Source: Chloroflexota bacterium
GTDB lineage: Bacteria > Chloroflexota > Anaerolineae > Anaerolineales > Anaerolineaceae
Reading direction: 5' to 3'
Assembly (NCBI GenBank): GCA_016838895.1
Contig: JAEKNU010000028.1
Span: 1 to 49,620 of the forward strand
DNA: 49,620 nucleotides
The translations under genes and the position numbers were made by a program. The notes below the pieces were generated by a model. That model had not been told where the DNA came from, made no database searches, and saw nothing but the letters and a program-made list of their open reading frames with translations. Position 1 is the first letter of the stretch, and each line of letters starts with the position of its first letter. Below, one piece after another: positions 7,917-16,690 of the stretch.

Positions 7917-9067
7917 AGAGATTGCATTTATGGAAAAAGATAGGTCCACGTATTAGCGGTTTCCTCCTGATTGGTTTGGCGATATTTACTTTTCTCCAAC
8001 CCGTTTACGCGGACATCAGCCCGCAGTATCTCAAGAATGGGCGCACCTATGATCAGGAGCGCGACTATATCCAGTGGAATGGATCGGTTGCCTATGTCAA
8101 TTTATACCATCGGGATAACACCTTGCTACCCCCTTCCGAGGGTGGTGCCAGTTGCAGCAATGGTTGCACTGAAAATGTCACTCGTATCTATAATGGTGGC
8201 TCGGTTTCCGGCAATTTTACTTTTCTAAAAACCTTCAGCGTGCAGCTGGCTTCATCCGGCAGCCGGTCTGTGGGCACAGCCGTGATCCGAGCCTGTGGGC
8301 AGGTTGTTTACACGGTCAATATGTATTTACCCGGCGCAGGTGCTCCCGGATTTAATAATTTCCCCAATCCAGCCTGGAATGTACCCACGTCCGGGGATTG
8401 CACCTGGTCGATCACGGCCACGGGTGGCTATGTGGATTTCCGCGCGGTGACAACATCCTTTCGCTTGAGCGCTGCACCCACAGTGGATTTGAAGGTGAAT
8501 GGCTCGGATGGGCCTCTGACGATCTCTCCACCAGGTAGTTACACACTCAGTTGGATGAGCAATAACGCCGCCGCTTGTACCGCCAGTGATGCCTGGAGCG
8601 GCGCGCAGGCAACCCATGGTACACAAGCGTACAGCAATGTCAGGAGTGGTTCATACACCTACACCCTGACCTGTACCAATCCAGCCGGCAGTGCCAGTGA
8701 TTCAATCACCGTGGATGTCATGGCGCCTTTGAGTGGAACTATTACAGTAGCTTATGGCCGATTACCCCTGTATGCACCCACGCTTGGACTGCCGGCTCAA
8801 ATGTTGACCGGGACGTTATCCGGTGGAAATCCACCTTATGTCGTGCTGGTGCAGATTCGTGAACCTTCCGGAAATGTGATTGCTTTATCCCGCAATGCGG
8901 CAAGTTGGTCTGTGACCCCGGAAAATAGCGGTGATGTCAATTTGGGCACTACCCAGGAAGGCACCTGGATTGCCTGGGCGGAGATTGAGGATAGCGCTGG
9001 GGTGACGGTTCATACCGCCAGTGTGAGTTGGGAGGTGGCATGGTATCCCGTGCATGGTCTACCCTGA
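7913..9067 (+). CDS. Secreted protein with Ig-like domain, Tad operon
   Basis: The 384-residue protein is read from GTG 7913 (GTGA overlap; AGGAG at 7901-7905). The signal peptide has a hydrophobic stretch ending in QPVYA before DIS, a clear signal peptidase I site. The mid-region has paired cysteines. Residues of about 205-275 form an Ig-like domain of the adhesin type (YTLSWMSNNAAACTASDAW, then YTLTCTNPAGSASDSITV). A further beta-rich domain follows. It could be a surface adhesin, a pilus-associated tip or a cell-wall-binding protein. Its place among pilus genes supports a surface role, but the ligand is unknown. Confidence 0.72.
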   Translation: MKRLHLWKKIGPRISGFLLIGLAIFTFLQPVYADISPQYLKNGRTYDQERDYIQWNGSVAYVNLYHRDNTLLPPSEGGASCSNGCTENVTRIYNGGSVSGNFTFLKTFSVQLASSGSRSVGTAVIRACGQVVYTVNMYLPGAGAPGFNNFPNPAWNVPTSGDCTWSITATGGYVDFRAVTTSFRLSAAPTVDLKVNGSDGPLTISPPGSYTLSWMSNNAAACTASDAWSGAQATHGTQAYSNVRSGSYTYTLTCTNPAGSASDSITVDVMAPLSGTITVAYGRLPLYAPTLGLPAQMLTGTLSGGNPPYVVLVQIREPSGNVIALSRNAASWSVTPENSGDVNLGTTQEGTWIAWAEIEDSAGVTVHTASVSWEVAWYPVHGLP

Positions 9068-10017
9068 AATTCATTCCATTCCTGATGCTTTTATTGTTCA
9101 ATACAGCCGGCAAACCATTGCAGATCGCATCCGGCGAACGCACAGGTATTTGCCAGGCTGCCTATGGGGATGGGCAACCCTCTGTTCCAGATTGGCTAGA
9201 ACCGGCACAGTTCAATATGAATTTGAGCACCAATCTGCGCTATGATCTGCTGGCTGGCAATCTCTTACGGACAGGCTTGGTAGATGGCAGCAATTGCCCG
9301 GCGGGCGGGTTGAATGCAGACGGCTCTCCGGATGCCTGCGGCATTGCGTTGGCCTGGGATGAGAGCATGACCTGGCAAAACCAATATGATGCCCTGATTC
9401 TCGTAACCGCGCAAACCTACGATCTGCCCCCCAAGGTGCTCAAGGCCCTGATCGGGGTGGAATCCCAATTCTGGCCGGCTTCGAATTGGCGCACAGGCGA
9501 AATTGGGTTGGGTCAGATGACCGAAATGGGCGCCGATATGCTCCTGACATGGCATACGGAATCCTATCAGCGCATTTGCCGGCGGGCGTTTGGACTGGAT
9601 GGCTGTGATGTGGCCTATCATGAACTGGACTTCGCCAATCAGCGTATCTTACGCGGGTTTGTTTTGCAGGAGATTGATGCGACCTGTCCAATCTGTCCGG
9701 GCGGCGTTGATCCGGCAAAGGCTGACCGTTCCATACAACTTTTGGCGGAAACCCTGCAGGCCAGTTGTCTGCAAACGGCAAGCCTGGTCTGGGAATATTC
9801 CGGGAAACAGCCGGCGGCGCTGATGAGCTATGAGGACTATTGGCGTCTGGTGCTGGCCAATTATCATAGTGGCGCCGGTTGTACTTTGCAAGCCATCTCA
9901 CAACTAAAAATGCAACAAACGGGTTGGGCGTGGCGGAACATCGCCAACCAATATGCCGGCGGTTGTGCCAGTGGCGCGATCTACATCCGGCGCATTGAAG
10001 AACAGATCAAACCATAG
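9040..10017 (+). CDS. Lytic transglycosylase-like protein (SLT fold)
   Basis: The 325-residue protein has an N-terminal hydrophobic signal or anchor (about residues 10-24). Its centre (about 135-170) contains LIGVESQFWPAS and, 21 residues after the catalytic-type Glu, EIGLGQM. This is the ES-x-F plus GLGQM pattern of goose-lysozyme/SLT transglycosylases. Such enzymes cleave glycan strands of peptidoglycan, here presumably to let the pilus pass through the wall. Many cysteines in the mature part suggest disulfides. ATG 9040 was preferred over TTG 9028 because GGAGG is at 9031-9035, although the spacing is short. The gene overlaps the preceding one by 28 nt. Confidence 0.8.
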   Translation: MVSRAWSTLKFIPFLMLLLFNTAGKPLQIASGERTGICQAAYGDGQPSVPDWLEPAQFNMNLSTNLRYDLLAGNLLRTGLVDGSNCPAGGLNADGSPDACGIALAWDESMTWQNQYDALILVTAQTYDLPPKVLKALIGVESQFWPASNWRTGEIGLGQMTEMGADMLLTWHTESYQRICRRAFGLDGCDVAYHELDFANQRILRGFVLQEIDATCPICPGGVDPAKADRSIQLLAETLQASCLQTASLVWEYSGKQPAALMSYEDYWRLVLANYHSGAGCTLQAISQLKMQQTGWAWRNIANQYAGGCASGAIYIRRIEEQIKP

Positions 10018-10033
10018 GTTATAAGGATGCTAT

Positions 10034-10603
10034 ATGGATTGGGTACTTTTTGGATTGATTTTAATTTGGTTGGGGATCATTTCCTGGTTTGATATCCGCA
10101 AAAACGAGATACCACATAGCGCCTGGGTTGTTTTGCCGTTGATGATCGCATGTGTTTACCGCACCTGGCAGGGAGGTTGGGCTTTGGTTTTACTGGCGGT
10201 CGTGGTCTCTATCATTAGCGAAAGGGAGCACCTGGCTCAGCTTCTCAAGATGGAAGGGATAGGGTTTGTGCTGACCTGGACGCCGTTGCTCTTTCTGGGG
10301 CTATTCTTCGCAGTGCAGAGCTCACCTATAGCCGCATTGGCCATCCTGGGCTTCTGGCTGGCTTGGGAATTGAAGTGCTGGGGTGGGGCGGACGCGATTG
10401 CGGCCATTACTGTTGTGCTTCTCTATCCTGAGATGGATTTCCTGGTCGCGTTTCTGATTGTCCATGGTTTCACAGCCATTACCCTATGGATAGTTTCCAT
10501 AATCAAGAAAATGGAATTTAAGACGCATCGAGTCCCTGGATTGCCATTGATATGGATCAGTCTTGTCCTACTTCCCTTGCTACAGAAAGTAATGATTTTT
10601 TAA
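10034..10603 (+). CDS. Prepilin peptidase (A24 family), main Tad operon
   Basis: The 189-residue polytopic protein has the two catalytic aspartates of A24 aspartyl proteases: SWFDIRKNEIP near the N-terminus (Asp about residue 20) and WGGADA (Asp about 121). Several hydrophobic helices surround them, and the short CpaA/TadV-type form lacks the N-methylase domain. It would cleave the leaders of Flp and TadE prepilins at the cytoplasmic side of the membrane. It ends the main Tad operon. A decayed copy is at 12671-12950, a remnant of its 3' region is at about 17115-17235, and an unrelated-length second peptidase is at 17475. Confidence 0.88.
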   Translation: MDWVLFGLILIWLGIISWFDIRKNEIPHSAWVVLPLMIACVYRTWQGGWALVLLAVVVSIISEREHLAQLLKMEGIGFVLTWTPLLFLGLFFAVQSSPIAALAILGFWLAWELKCWGGADAIAAITVVLLYPEMDFLVAFLIVHGFTAITLWIVSIIKKMEFKTHRVPGLPLIWISLVLLPLLQKVMIF

Positions 10604-10908
10604 TAGAAGGGATAAGGTGATTTTTAGGGGGAATATGTGCTATCAGAGGGAAATATGCTGGCATTAATTTTTGGTTTGCATATATTAAATGTAGCGCGAT
10701 AGCTTGCCCCCCTCAAGGTGTCGTGCAAAAGAATCGGCAATTTGACTGATGTCAAGTTGCTGGTTTTTTATCATAATATGAAAAAATAATTAGGTTCTAC
10801 CCTCTTGTCTTGAGATATATTCCTTTTATGCATTTCACTTAATGTTTTAGTACATTCGAAGGAATAGTTTGGGCGATATGATGATAGAAACTCCATCATT
10901 TAAAAAGG
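10604..10908. other. Intergenic tail of the Tad operon with repeat and terminator
   Basis: No gene is supported here. The stretch holds the end of a repeat shared with 17236-17330 and, weakly, 12900-12990. It also holds two hairpins: one with a C-rich loop (10698-10722) and a terminator-like one (10737-10769). From about 10770 the sequence becomes AT-rich, up to the end of the AbiEii gene, and I see nothing further in it. Confidence 0.6.
10675..10769 (+). repeat. Operon-end repeat, copy A, with C-loop hairpin and terminator
   Basis: This matches 17236-17330 through GCATATA, TAAATGTAGCG, AGCTTGCCCCCCTCAAG and GGCAAT. It contains a hairpin with arms at 10698-10706 and 10714-10722 around a loop of six C and a T. 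A second hairpin (arms GCAATTTGAC and GTCAAGTTGC, 10737-10760) is followed by GG and six T, a convincing intrinsic terminator for the main Tad operon. Confidence 0.75.
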
Positions 10909-11790
10909 TTAATCCCATTTCCACATGGATGGATTCCATTTGCTACCCTTTGTTCCCAATTCAAGAATCGGATTAATGAATAACTGAAGTCTATGATAGG
11001 CTTCTTCAAGTGAAATATCATTCATGCCGAGTTCTTTTATCATTTTTAAATAATTTTTCCCCCAATCTTTTGGAGGAGAAGGGAAGGAGATTGGAACTGG
11101 ATGTGTTCCTGCACTATTAAATGTTGCGTGAATTGCATTATTCAATTCAGATTTCTTTATCTCCCATAATTCAGCAAACAACAAAATATCTACAAAATCT
11201 TTTACTCTTGAACTAGTTCCATATTTTCTCGGACGAGTATAGGCATGTAATTTCTCTGCAATTTGCTGAGAAATTGGATAACAAGGTACTTTAATGGGTC
11301 TAAAATCCGCAAAAGCTAATAAATCAGAAGTAGGAATTTTCTCAATTTTACCGATAATTGGATTGCCAACGCCCACGTCAACATGAAAATCTTCAAAGGT
11401 TCTCCCATCTAAACGAGATTGTACAAAATAGCGATATACATCCGATTCTGTCTGGAAGGTGTTTGCTGCAGGAGAAATTTCAAAAGTGAACCAGTCACCT
11501 AAATCTAAAGTCCCTGCTGAGCGAAGGGCAGGCAATATATCCATGTCCGTTTCCATTAATAATAAATCAATATCATTGGTGGTTCTGGCTTGATTTCCAA
11601 TTCGGAGCTGAATTGCATAGCCACCTTTTACAACCCAATGATCAGATCGACCATGAAATAATCGGGCCAGAAAACGGTCGAATGCGATGAGCTTGCGCAA
11701 ACGTGAATGCGGCATTCCACTAACTTTGCTAAGATTCCCTAAGCGATTTTCTAACGCTCTTCTAAAGTCCTGGGCATTTTTATATTTCAT
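10909..11790 (-). CDS. abiEii: AbiEii-type nucleotidyltransferase toxin
   Basis: The 293-residue protein carries the DUF1814/AbiEii nucleotidyltransferase pattern: VVKGGYAIQLRIG (about residues 53-65), then RTTNDIDLLL (about 69-78). Its two Asp residues are the metal-binding pair, and the Lys before GG is typical. A later PCYPISQQIAEKLHAYTRPR block (about 164-183) is also characteristic. AbiEii proteins are toxins of type IV toxin-antitoxin systems and arrest growth or abort phage infection by modifying tRNA or nucleotide targets. The gene overlaps the antitoxin by ATGA and is cotranscribed with it from the minus-strand promoter near 12414-12442. Key residues look intact, so it is probably functional. 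Confidence 0.88.
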   Translation of the reverse strand: MKYKNAQDFRRALENRLGNLSKVSGMPHSRLRKLIAFDRFLARLFHGRSDHWVVKGGYAIQLRIGNQARTTNDIDLLLMETDMDILPALRSAGTLDLGDWFTFEISPAANTFQTESDVYRYFVQSRLDGRTFEDFHVDVGVGNPIIGKIEKIPTSDLLAFADFRPIKVPCYPISQQIAEKLHAYTRPRKYGTSSRVKDFVDILLFAELWEIKKSELNNAIHATFNSAGTHPVPISFPSPPKDWGKNYLKMIKELGMNDISLEEAYHRLQLFINPILELGTKGSKWNPSMWKWD

Positions 11791-12374
11791 TTTCTCATGC
11801 CTTCTAGATGTTTTTGATAAATTCCCTTAAATCTTCCACCCTTCCTTTCTTCTTGAAGAGATAATTCTTCATTCGAAACTAAACCCAAATGAAGTGCTTC
11901 ATCAATTGCTTGTAATACAAGTTCCTCTGCTAACCCGCTGGAAGCTACATCTGCCAGGGTACGTGCGATCGTTGTAATTTGTAAACCTTCACGAGTTGTA
12001 ATCTCGTCTTTTTCCAATCGATTTGTATGCTGTTTGATACCATCCCTTCTTGTGGATGATGATCGAGGAACAATAATATGGATTTCATTAGGAAGAACAT
12101 CTGACAGACCATAAACGGACAAAGCACTTTCATGAGATACGACCGCTTCCGGACCAACTCTTAGACAGGCAATGAAGAGATCCTCATAACGAGAATATGG
12201 AAATTGAGCAAGCCGGTAAACACCTTGATTGCTGCGTAAGAATTTTCCAGATTTTACATTTTTTGATAAGCGATCCCATGAAAAGCCCAATCCTCTAGCC
12301 TGACTTGCACTAAAAAAGCCACCTTGGTTTTCCGCAATATCGTATAGTCTGTCATAGTCTGGAATTTTATACAT
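11787..12374 (-). CDS. abiEi: AbiEi-type antitoxin and autorepressor
   Basis: The 195-residue protein has an N-terminal winged-helix domain (GGFFSASQARGLGFSWDRLS, about residues 18-37, then GVYRL near residue 52). A C-terminal antitoxin domain follows, with VSHESALSVYGL and TTIARTLADVASSGL. This is the AbiEi_4 arrangement: the protein neutralises AbiEii and represses its own promoter by binding inverted repeats. TGTATGCA and TGCATACA, 25 nt apart, flank its 5' end and overlap the predicted -10 box, consistent with autoregulation. The start ATG is at 12374. The pair sits between a prepilin peptidase gene and its decayed copy, so it was probably acquired there. Confidence 0.87.
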   Translation of the reverse strand: MYKIPDYDRLYDIAENQGGFFSASQARGLGFSWDRLSKNVKSGKFLRSNQGVYRLAQFPYSRYEDLFIACLRVGPEAVVSHESALSVYGLSDVLPNEIHIIVPRSSSTRRDGIKQHTNRLEKDEITTREGLQITTIARTLADVASSGLAEELVLQAIDEALHLGLVSNEELSLQEERKGGRFKGIYQKHLEGMRK

Positions 12375-12442
12375 GTATGCAAAACCTTGCCAAAAAGAAT
12401 AGGTAATGCATACAATGTACTATATTTAGTGCGTTTTGTCCA
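12374..12442 (-). promoter_or_regulatory. AbiE promoter and inverted-repeat operator
   Basis: Read on the minus strand, a -35-like TGGACA (12442-12437) and a -10-like TACATT (12419-12414) are separated by exactly 17 nt. Perfect 8-bp inverted repeats TGTATGCA (12374-12381) and TGCATACA (12407-12414) lie between the -10 box and the start codon of abiEi. AbiEi antitoxins are known to bind inverted repeats at their own promoter. These boxes are picked by eye. Confidence 0.65.
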
Positions 12443-12670
12443 TACTCATCCGAATTATAGACAGTGATATTGCGTTTGTAATTACCTGGTTCTCCAAATT
12501 TCCCGTAGGGTGTAAAAACTCCATCAATGGTTTTCTGGAAGGGAAATTTAGTAATTCCTTATCGAATTGACCAGGTTTGATGTATTAGTCTTTATCTGAA
12601 TGGAGAGATTGCAGGAGTGTATCTGAATTTGCTTCACGAAAATCCTCTAGATGGAGTTTCTACACTGCAC

Positions 12671-12953
12671 GGGTGTTTATCGCACCTGGCAGGAGGCTTG
12701 GCTTTGGGTTTGCTAGCGGTTGTGGTCTCTATCGTTAGCGAAAGGGAGCGCTTGGCTCAGCTACTCAAGATGGAAGGGATTGGGTTTATGTTCACCTGGG
12801 CTCCGTTGCTCTTTTTGGGCCTATTCTTCGCAGTGCAAAAATCAACAATAGCCGCATTGGCCATCCTGAGCTACCGCTTTTATGGTTTAGTTTACTTTTT
12901 CTGCCTTTGTTACAGAAATTACCGATTTTCTAACCAAAGGGCTGGTTTTTTTT
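12671..12953 (+). pseudogene. Decayed copy of the prepilin peptidase
   Basis: Bases 12671-12862 match 10151-10346 closely (for example the stretch encoding ERERLAQLLKMEGIGF against EREHLAQLLKMEGIGF). The copy then jumps to a segment matching the 3' end of the gene (12887-12930, with TTACAGAAA). The N-terminal part with the first catalytic Asp and the internal part with GGAD are both missing. Upstream of 12660 the sequence is unrelated. A weak hairpin with eight T (12932-12953) follows. It cannot encode an active A24 peptidase, and the remaining frame (12617-12955) is a relic. Confidence 0.85.
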
Positions 12954-13066
12954 AGGGGAAAATAGGAACATGGCAGGAAAATGCACCTGGGGGAATTGGT
13001 TTTCCAACGATCAGGTTCGTGCATAACCCTTGCGTTGAGCCATTCAGGAGATCAGTGATGCTTCCT

Positions 13067-14221
13067 CTAATTGATCGAAATCAGCGAACCGGCCGCCATC
13101 AAAAAAAGTGCGAGCAGGGCGAGCGCCAGCATCAGCGGGTGCCCCCAGTGTCCGAGCGTCCAGGCCGGATTCTTGATCGGGCCGTGTTTGCGTGCCTGCC
13201 AGTACATGGGGATGGTGATCAGAGCCACCACGATGGCCGTTACACCGGCTGCCAGGCGCAGCCATGTGAGAAACTGCCAGGCGCCAAGCCACAGCAATAA
13301 AAGAGACGGCAGGGTGGCCAGCAGCCAGGCCGCTTTGTTGGGCAGTCCAATTCTTTCGTGTAGAATATCCGATAGTGCCAGTGAGACGGACCAGTAGCTG
13401 GTCAGCATGGCAAACAGGATGAAAAGCGAACCGGTCACCCCCGCCCAGGATCCCAGCCGTTCCGAGATGCCGATGATAGCGACTTCAGTGACTTGCGTTG
13501 AAATGCCGAGTGCCAGCAGGGCCACCAATGCCGTCAAAATTCCATTAATCGCCAGACCGATTAAAATGGCACGAACCGCGCCGCGCCGGTCTGATCCAAG
13601 CCCCTTTACCACCTGGGGCACACTGTAGAAGGTCCAGAGCGCATACATGACCATACCGTACAGCACCAGCCAGTGGGTGGGGGTACCGGACAGTGTGGGT
13701 GACAGCCGGAATGGCACTAAAAATGCGCCGGTTCCAATGGCAGTGATCAGCCCAACCAGCAGGATGGCGCCAAATCGTTCGGCAATACCGACAGCTTTGA
13801 GGCCAAAGAAAACCACACCGGCCGAGACCCCATAAACAAGGAATTCTGCCAGATGCCGGTCAATGCTGATAAGTCCGGCCAGAATCTCTCCCGCTCCGGA
13901 GACATATGCCGCCAGGTTGGCCAGGAAGGCAATGCTTAATAAAGCAAAAACCATCCATAACAGCCAGCGTCCGAATCGACCCCGCAGCACGTATAAATGC
14001 ATTAATTCGACGATCTGCAGGTCTTTTCCGGTGCGAAACAATACTTCGGCGAGCATGAGATGAATCAGAGCGCTGGCAGCCCAGGCCACCGGCAGGATGA
14101 TCGCAAGGCCGAGAAAACCCACCTGCGTGGTGAGGTAAGGTACCGCCATGATACCTGCGCCCACACCGGCACCTACCATGAGAGAGATTGCTTCCCATTG
14201 GGTTAGTCGCTGTTCGTGCAT
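13067..14221 (-). CDS. Amino acid permease, aromatic/hydroxy amino acid transporter-like
   Basis: The 384-residue integral membrane protein has about eleven hydrophobic segments. The first contains GAGVGAGIMAVPYL (about residues 17-30), the glycine-rich unwound-helix motif of APC-superfamily transporters, in the form seen in the HAAAP (Tyr/Trp/Ser) branch. It should import an amino acid or related compound with a cation; the substrate cannot be told from sequence. It is the last of three minus-strand genes and starts 35 nt after the GNAT gene stops, so it is likely cotranscribed with it. GC content is higher than in the AbiE genes beside it, consistent with older chromosomal sequence. Confidence 0.83.
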   Translation of the reverse strand: MHEQRLTQWEAISLMVGAGVGAGIMAVPYLTTQVGFLGLAIILPVAWAASALIHLMLAEVLFRTGKDLQIVELMHLYVLRGRFGRWLLWMVFALLSIAFLANLAAYVSGAGEILAGLISIDRHLAEFLVYGVSAGVVFFGLKAVGIAERFGAILLVGLITAIGTGAFLVPFRLSPTLSGTPTHWLVLYGMVMYALWTFYSVPQVVKGLGSDRRGAVRAILIGLAINGILTALVALLALGISTQVTEVAIIGISERLGSWAGVTGSLFILFAMLTSYWSVSLALSDILHERIGLPNKAAWLLATLPSLLLLWLGAWQFLTWLRLAAGVTAIVVALITIPMYWQARKHGPIKNPAWTLGHWGHPLMLALALLALFLMAAGSLISIN

Positions 14222-14255
14222 CGTTTCCGTCCTTTATTCTATAACTTGTGTTTGA

Positions 14256-15362
14256 TCATAAGGTGGCAATTTCGATATAAGGAAGCCGTTCATCCAGCTG
14301 CCGGATGGTTTCAGGCGACCAGGAGACAGCATAAAGATCGCTGTGATACGTAATATGGAGATGGTGCCGCACAACGTTTAGGAGCGGGTCGTCATCCGAT
14401 AGTCCTACCATCAGAAAGGCTTTTTCCCGTTGGAAAGCATGTATTTTCGCCGCGGAGAGCAGGGATTGCATGACCGCGGGTTCGTCATTAAGGATGCAGA
14501 TGCCTGCCGCAAATGCCAGTTGGATGGCCTGTCCGGGCGGTGTGAGCGGGCGTGCCCCGATGCATCGGGCAATCAGGTCGTAAACAGGGCGCAAGCGGCG
14601 CAGGGTGGGTCCGTAGCTCTCGACCACGTCTTGTTTATATGCCGCCTGATCCCAAACGGCCAGTACGCCTACGATTTGGCTGCCGCGGCGGGCAATCAGA
14701 ATATCTTCCGCTTTCAAGTCGCGCAGACAGGTTCCGTTGCTGAAATCTTCGAGGGTGTAGGCTGGAAAAAATTGGCGGCGGACGCCTTGCCGATGCCAAA
14801 AATCAATGATCTCGGGCAGCATTTCGCTTGAGCCGGTATGTACATTTACGCCAGGTGTGGGGTGGGGATGGGATGGGCGTAAAAGGAGCGCGCAGGTGGT
14901 CAGCCCACCCACATCGCGGGTGTGCAGACCGGCGGGTGGGTGCGACCCGACCAGAAGTTGACCTGCGCGCGAATTTTCACTGGCAATCACCCCAAAATGA
15001 AGCAAATCGAGCGGACTGGCTTCGCGGAACCATTCGGCGCCTTGATTGACCAGCCAGCGACCGCGGTAGGCTGGCGCAACCCGGATCTGGCCAATGTAAC
15101 CCAATGGCGTGTCCTGTCCGTTTACAAATGCACGGTGTTCGGCCCGAACGGCGATTCCGGCCAATTGCCCGTCCGGTTGGTGACGGACTACCAGCACATC
15201 ACATGGGTTTCCCATGATGGTCGCGCCGAGGAAATAATCTGGTTCACGTGCAAATTTAATGCTGACGGCCCCCGGCATGGATACCGAGCCAATCAGCGCA
15301 CGAATATCGGCATCATCTTGCGCTGCTGCCAGGCGGAATTCAAAATCGGGTGAGGTGGTCAT
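14256..15362 (-). CDS. GNAT-family N-acetyltransferase-like protein
   Basis: The 368-residue protein begins with a GNAT-like domain: FEFRLAAAQDDADIRALIG (about residues 6-24), the beta4 region QLAGIAVRAEHRAFVNG, then YIGQIRVAPAYRGRWLVNQ (about 88-106). The latter resembles the acetyl-CoA-binding V-x-P-x-x-R/Q-G-R/K-G loop with the final glycine replaced. The C-terminal half (from about residue 170) looks like a second, more divergent GNAT fold (AEDILIARRGSQIVGVLAVWDQ). Two tandem GNAT domains are plausible. The ATG sits in an ATGA overlap with the radical SAM gene, so the two products probably act together. The acceptor is unknown. Confidence 0.75.
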   Translation of the reverse strand: MTTSPDFEFRLAAAQDDADIRALIGSVSMPGAVSIKFAREPDYFLGATIMGNPCDVLVVRHQPDGQLAGIAVRAEHRAFVNGQDTPLGYIGQIRVAPAYRGRWLVNQGAEWFREASPLDLLHFGVIASENSRAGQLLVGSHPPAGLHTRDVGGLTTCALLLRPSHPHPTPGVNVHTGSSEMLPEIIDFWHRQGVRRQFFPAYTLEDFSNGTCLRDLKAEDILIARRGSQIVGVLAVWDQAAYKQDVVESYGPTLRRLRPVYDLIARCIGARPLTPPGQAIQLAFAAGICILNDEPAVMQSLLSAAKIHAFQREKAFLMVGLSDDDPLLNVVRHHLHITYHSDLYAVSWSPETIRQLDERLPYIEIATL

Positions 15363-16690
15363 TGTGTCCCCAGGTGCATACTTTGCTTTTTAAACGCTTC
15401 ACGCCGGTAAAGTGGATTGTATGCGCAGTATATGGCAAAACGGAAAGGGTTTGCCATGTTGGTATGTAGGTCCAGTCCGCGTTTAATGATCGATGTCCAA
15501 CTGCTCCAACGTTTGCGGCAGGCCCAGGCGGTTTCGGTTAATTCATCGGCTGTTATACCCACCGGGCGAAAAGCTGCATGATTAAAGCGGTAATCGGGGT
15601 GCAGCCACCAGCGCCCATCGTAAAGCAGCCGTCCTTCGGCTTTCAGACGTTCGTAAAATGGAGTGCCAGGATAAGGCATCAGCACATTAAAAGCCGCAAA
15701 GGTGAAGTGATTGGCGATACCCCATTCGCAGGTTTCAAGGATGGAATCGGCGGTATCGTGGTCATATCCGAGGGCAAAGGCTGCCCAGGTCTGCAGACGG
15801 TAATCGCGCAGGGTTGCAACTTCTTCGGCATACCCATCAAAAGTGGTGAGGTTGGCGGCTTTCCGCATTTGGCGCAGATTGTTGATATCGAGGTTTTCAA
15901 AACCGATCACATTCCCCAGACAGCCGCTCTCAACCAACAGGCGCATCATTTCAGGGTCGCGGGTGTGATCGATGCTGGCCTGAGACACCCAGCGCACTTT
16001 AAGCGGGATCAGGGCGCGCAACAGCGCTTTGGCCGCTTCAGGGTTGGCGACGAAGTTGTCGTCGACAAAAAACAGGTCCTTGCACGACAGGCTATTGATC
16101 TCTTCTACCACCTCTTCTACCGGGCGGGCATAATGACAGTGACCAAAATATTGGCTGACGGCGCAGAACTCACATTTAAATTGACAACCCCGTCCAAATT
16201 GAAGCAGACTAATGGGGAGGTAGTTTTTGCCGGCATACAGGTCACGGCGGGGTTTAACCCCCAGTTGCGGCAATCCGAGAATTCCGTGGTAACGCGGGCG
16301 CAAGCATCCGGCATGGGCGTCGGCGACGACTTGGGCCCAGAGCGACTCACCGTCGCCGGTGTAAACGGCATCGGCGTGTTTAGCCACCTCGCCGGGAAGG
16401 AGCGTGACATGCATGCCGCCCATCACTACCGGTACCCTGCGGGCGCGGTATTCGGCAGCGATTTCATACGCGCGGCGTGCGGTGAATGTTTCGACATTGA
16501 TGGCTACCAGATCGGTCGGTTCATCATAATCGATTTCATCAATGCGGTCATCAAACAGGCGGCAGTCAACACCCGGCGGGGTCATCCCTGCCAGGAGCCC
16601 CAGCGATAGGGGTTCCATACGCGCTTCATCCACAAAACGTTCCCCATCGTCCAGACAGCCGATAGTCGGCTTAATGAAGGTCACCTGCAT
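15359..16690 (-). CDS. Radical SAM protein with B12-binding-like N-terminal domain
   Basis: The 443-residue protein has an N-terminal Rossmann-like domain of the B12-binding radical SAM kind (VVMGGMHVTLLPGEVAKHADAV region, about residues 88-109). The radical SAM core has C-x3-C-x2-C at Cys169, Cys173 and Cys176, which binds the 4Fe-4S cluster. The expected cobalamin ligand motif DxHxxG is not seen; the equivalent region reads FDDRIDEID, so cobalamin binding in the base-off mode is doubtful. A C-terminal region with FRPVGITADELTETAWACRKRW is typical of this class. It is the first gene of a three-gene minus-strand operon with the GNAT and permease genes. The substrate is unknown. Confidence 0.85.
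   Translation of the reverse strand: MQVTFIKPTIGCLDDGERFVDEARMEPLSLGLLAGMTPPGVDCRLFDDRIDEIDYDEPTDLVAINVETFTARRAYEIAAEYRARRVPVVMGGMHVTLLPGEVAKHADAVYTGDGESLWAQVVADAHAGCLRPRYHGILGLPQLGVKPRRDLYAGKNYLPISLLQFGRGCQFKCEFCAVSQYFGHCHYARPVEEVVEEINSLSCKDLFFVDDNFVANPEAAKALLRALIPLKVRWVSQASIDHTRDPEMMRLLVESGCLGNVIGFENLDINNLRQMRKAANLTTFDGYAEEVATLRDYRLQTWAAFALGYDHDTADSILETCEWGIANHFTFAAFNVLMPYPGTPFYERLKAEGRLLYDGRWWLHPDYRFNHAAFRPVGITADELTETAWACRKRWSSWTSIIKRGLDLHTNMANPFRFAIYCAYNPLYRREAFKKQSMHLGTQ

Noticed and set aside
1572..10603. Conjugative type IV secretion system
   Set aside because: The ATPase, F-domain proteins, Flp pilins and prepilin peptidase fit a Tad pilus; no VirB4, coupling protein or relaxase is seen.
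12617..12955. Open frame over the second prepilin peptidase copy as a real gene
   Set aside because: Both catalytic segments are missing and its first part is unrelated sequence, so it is a relic.
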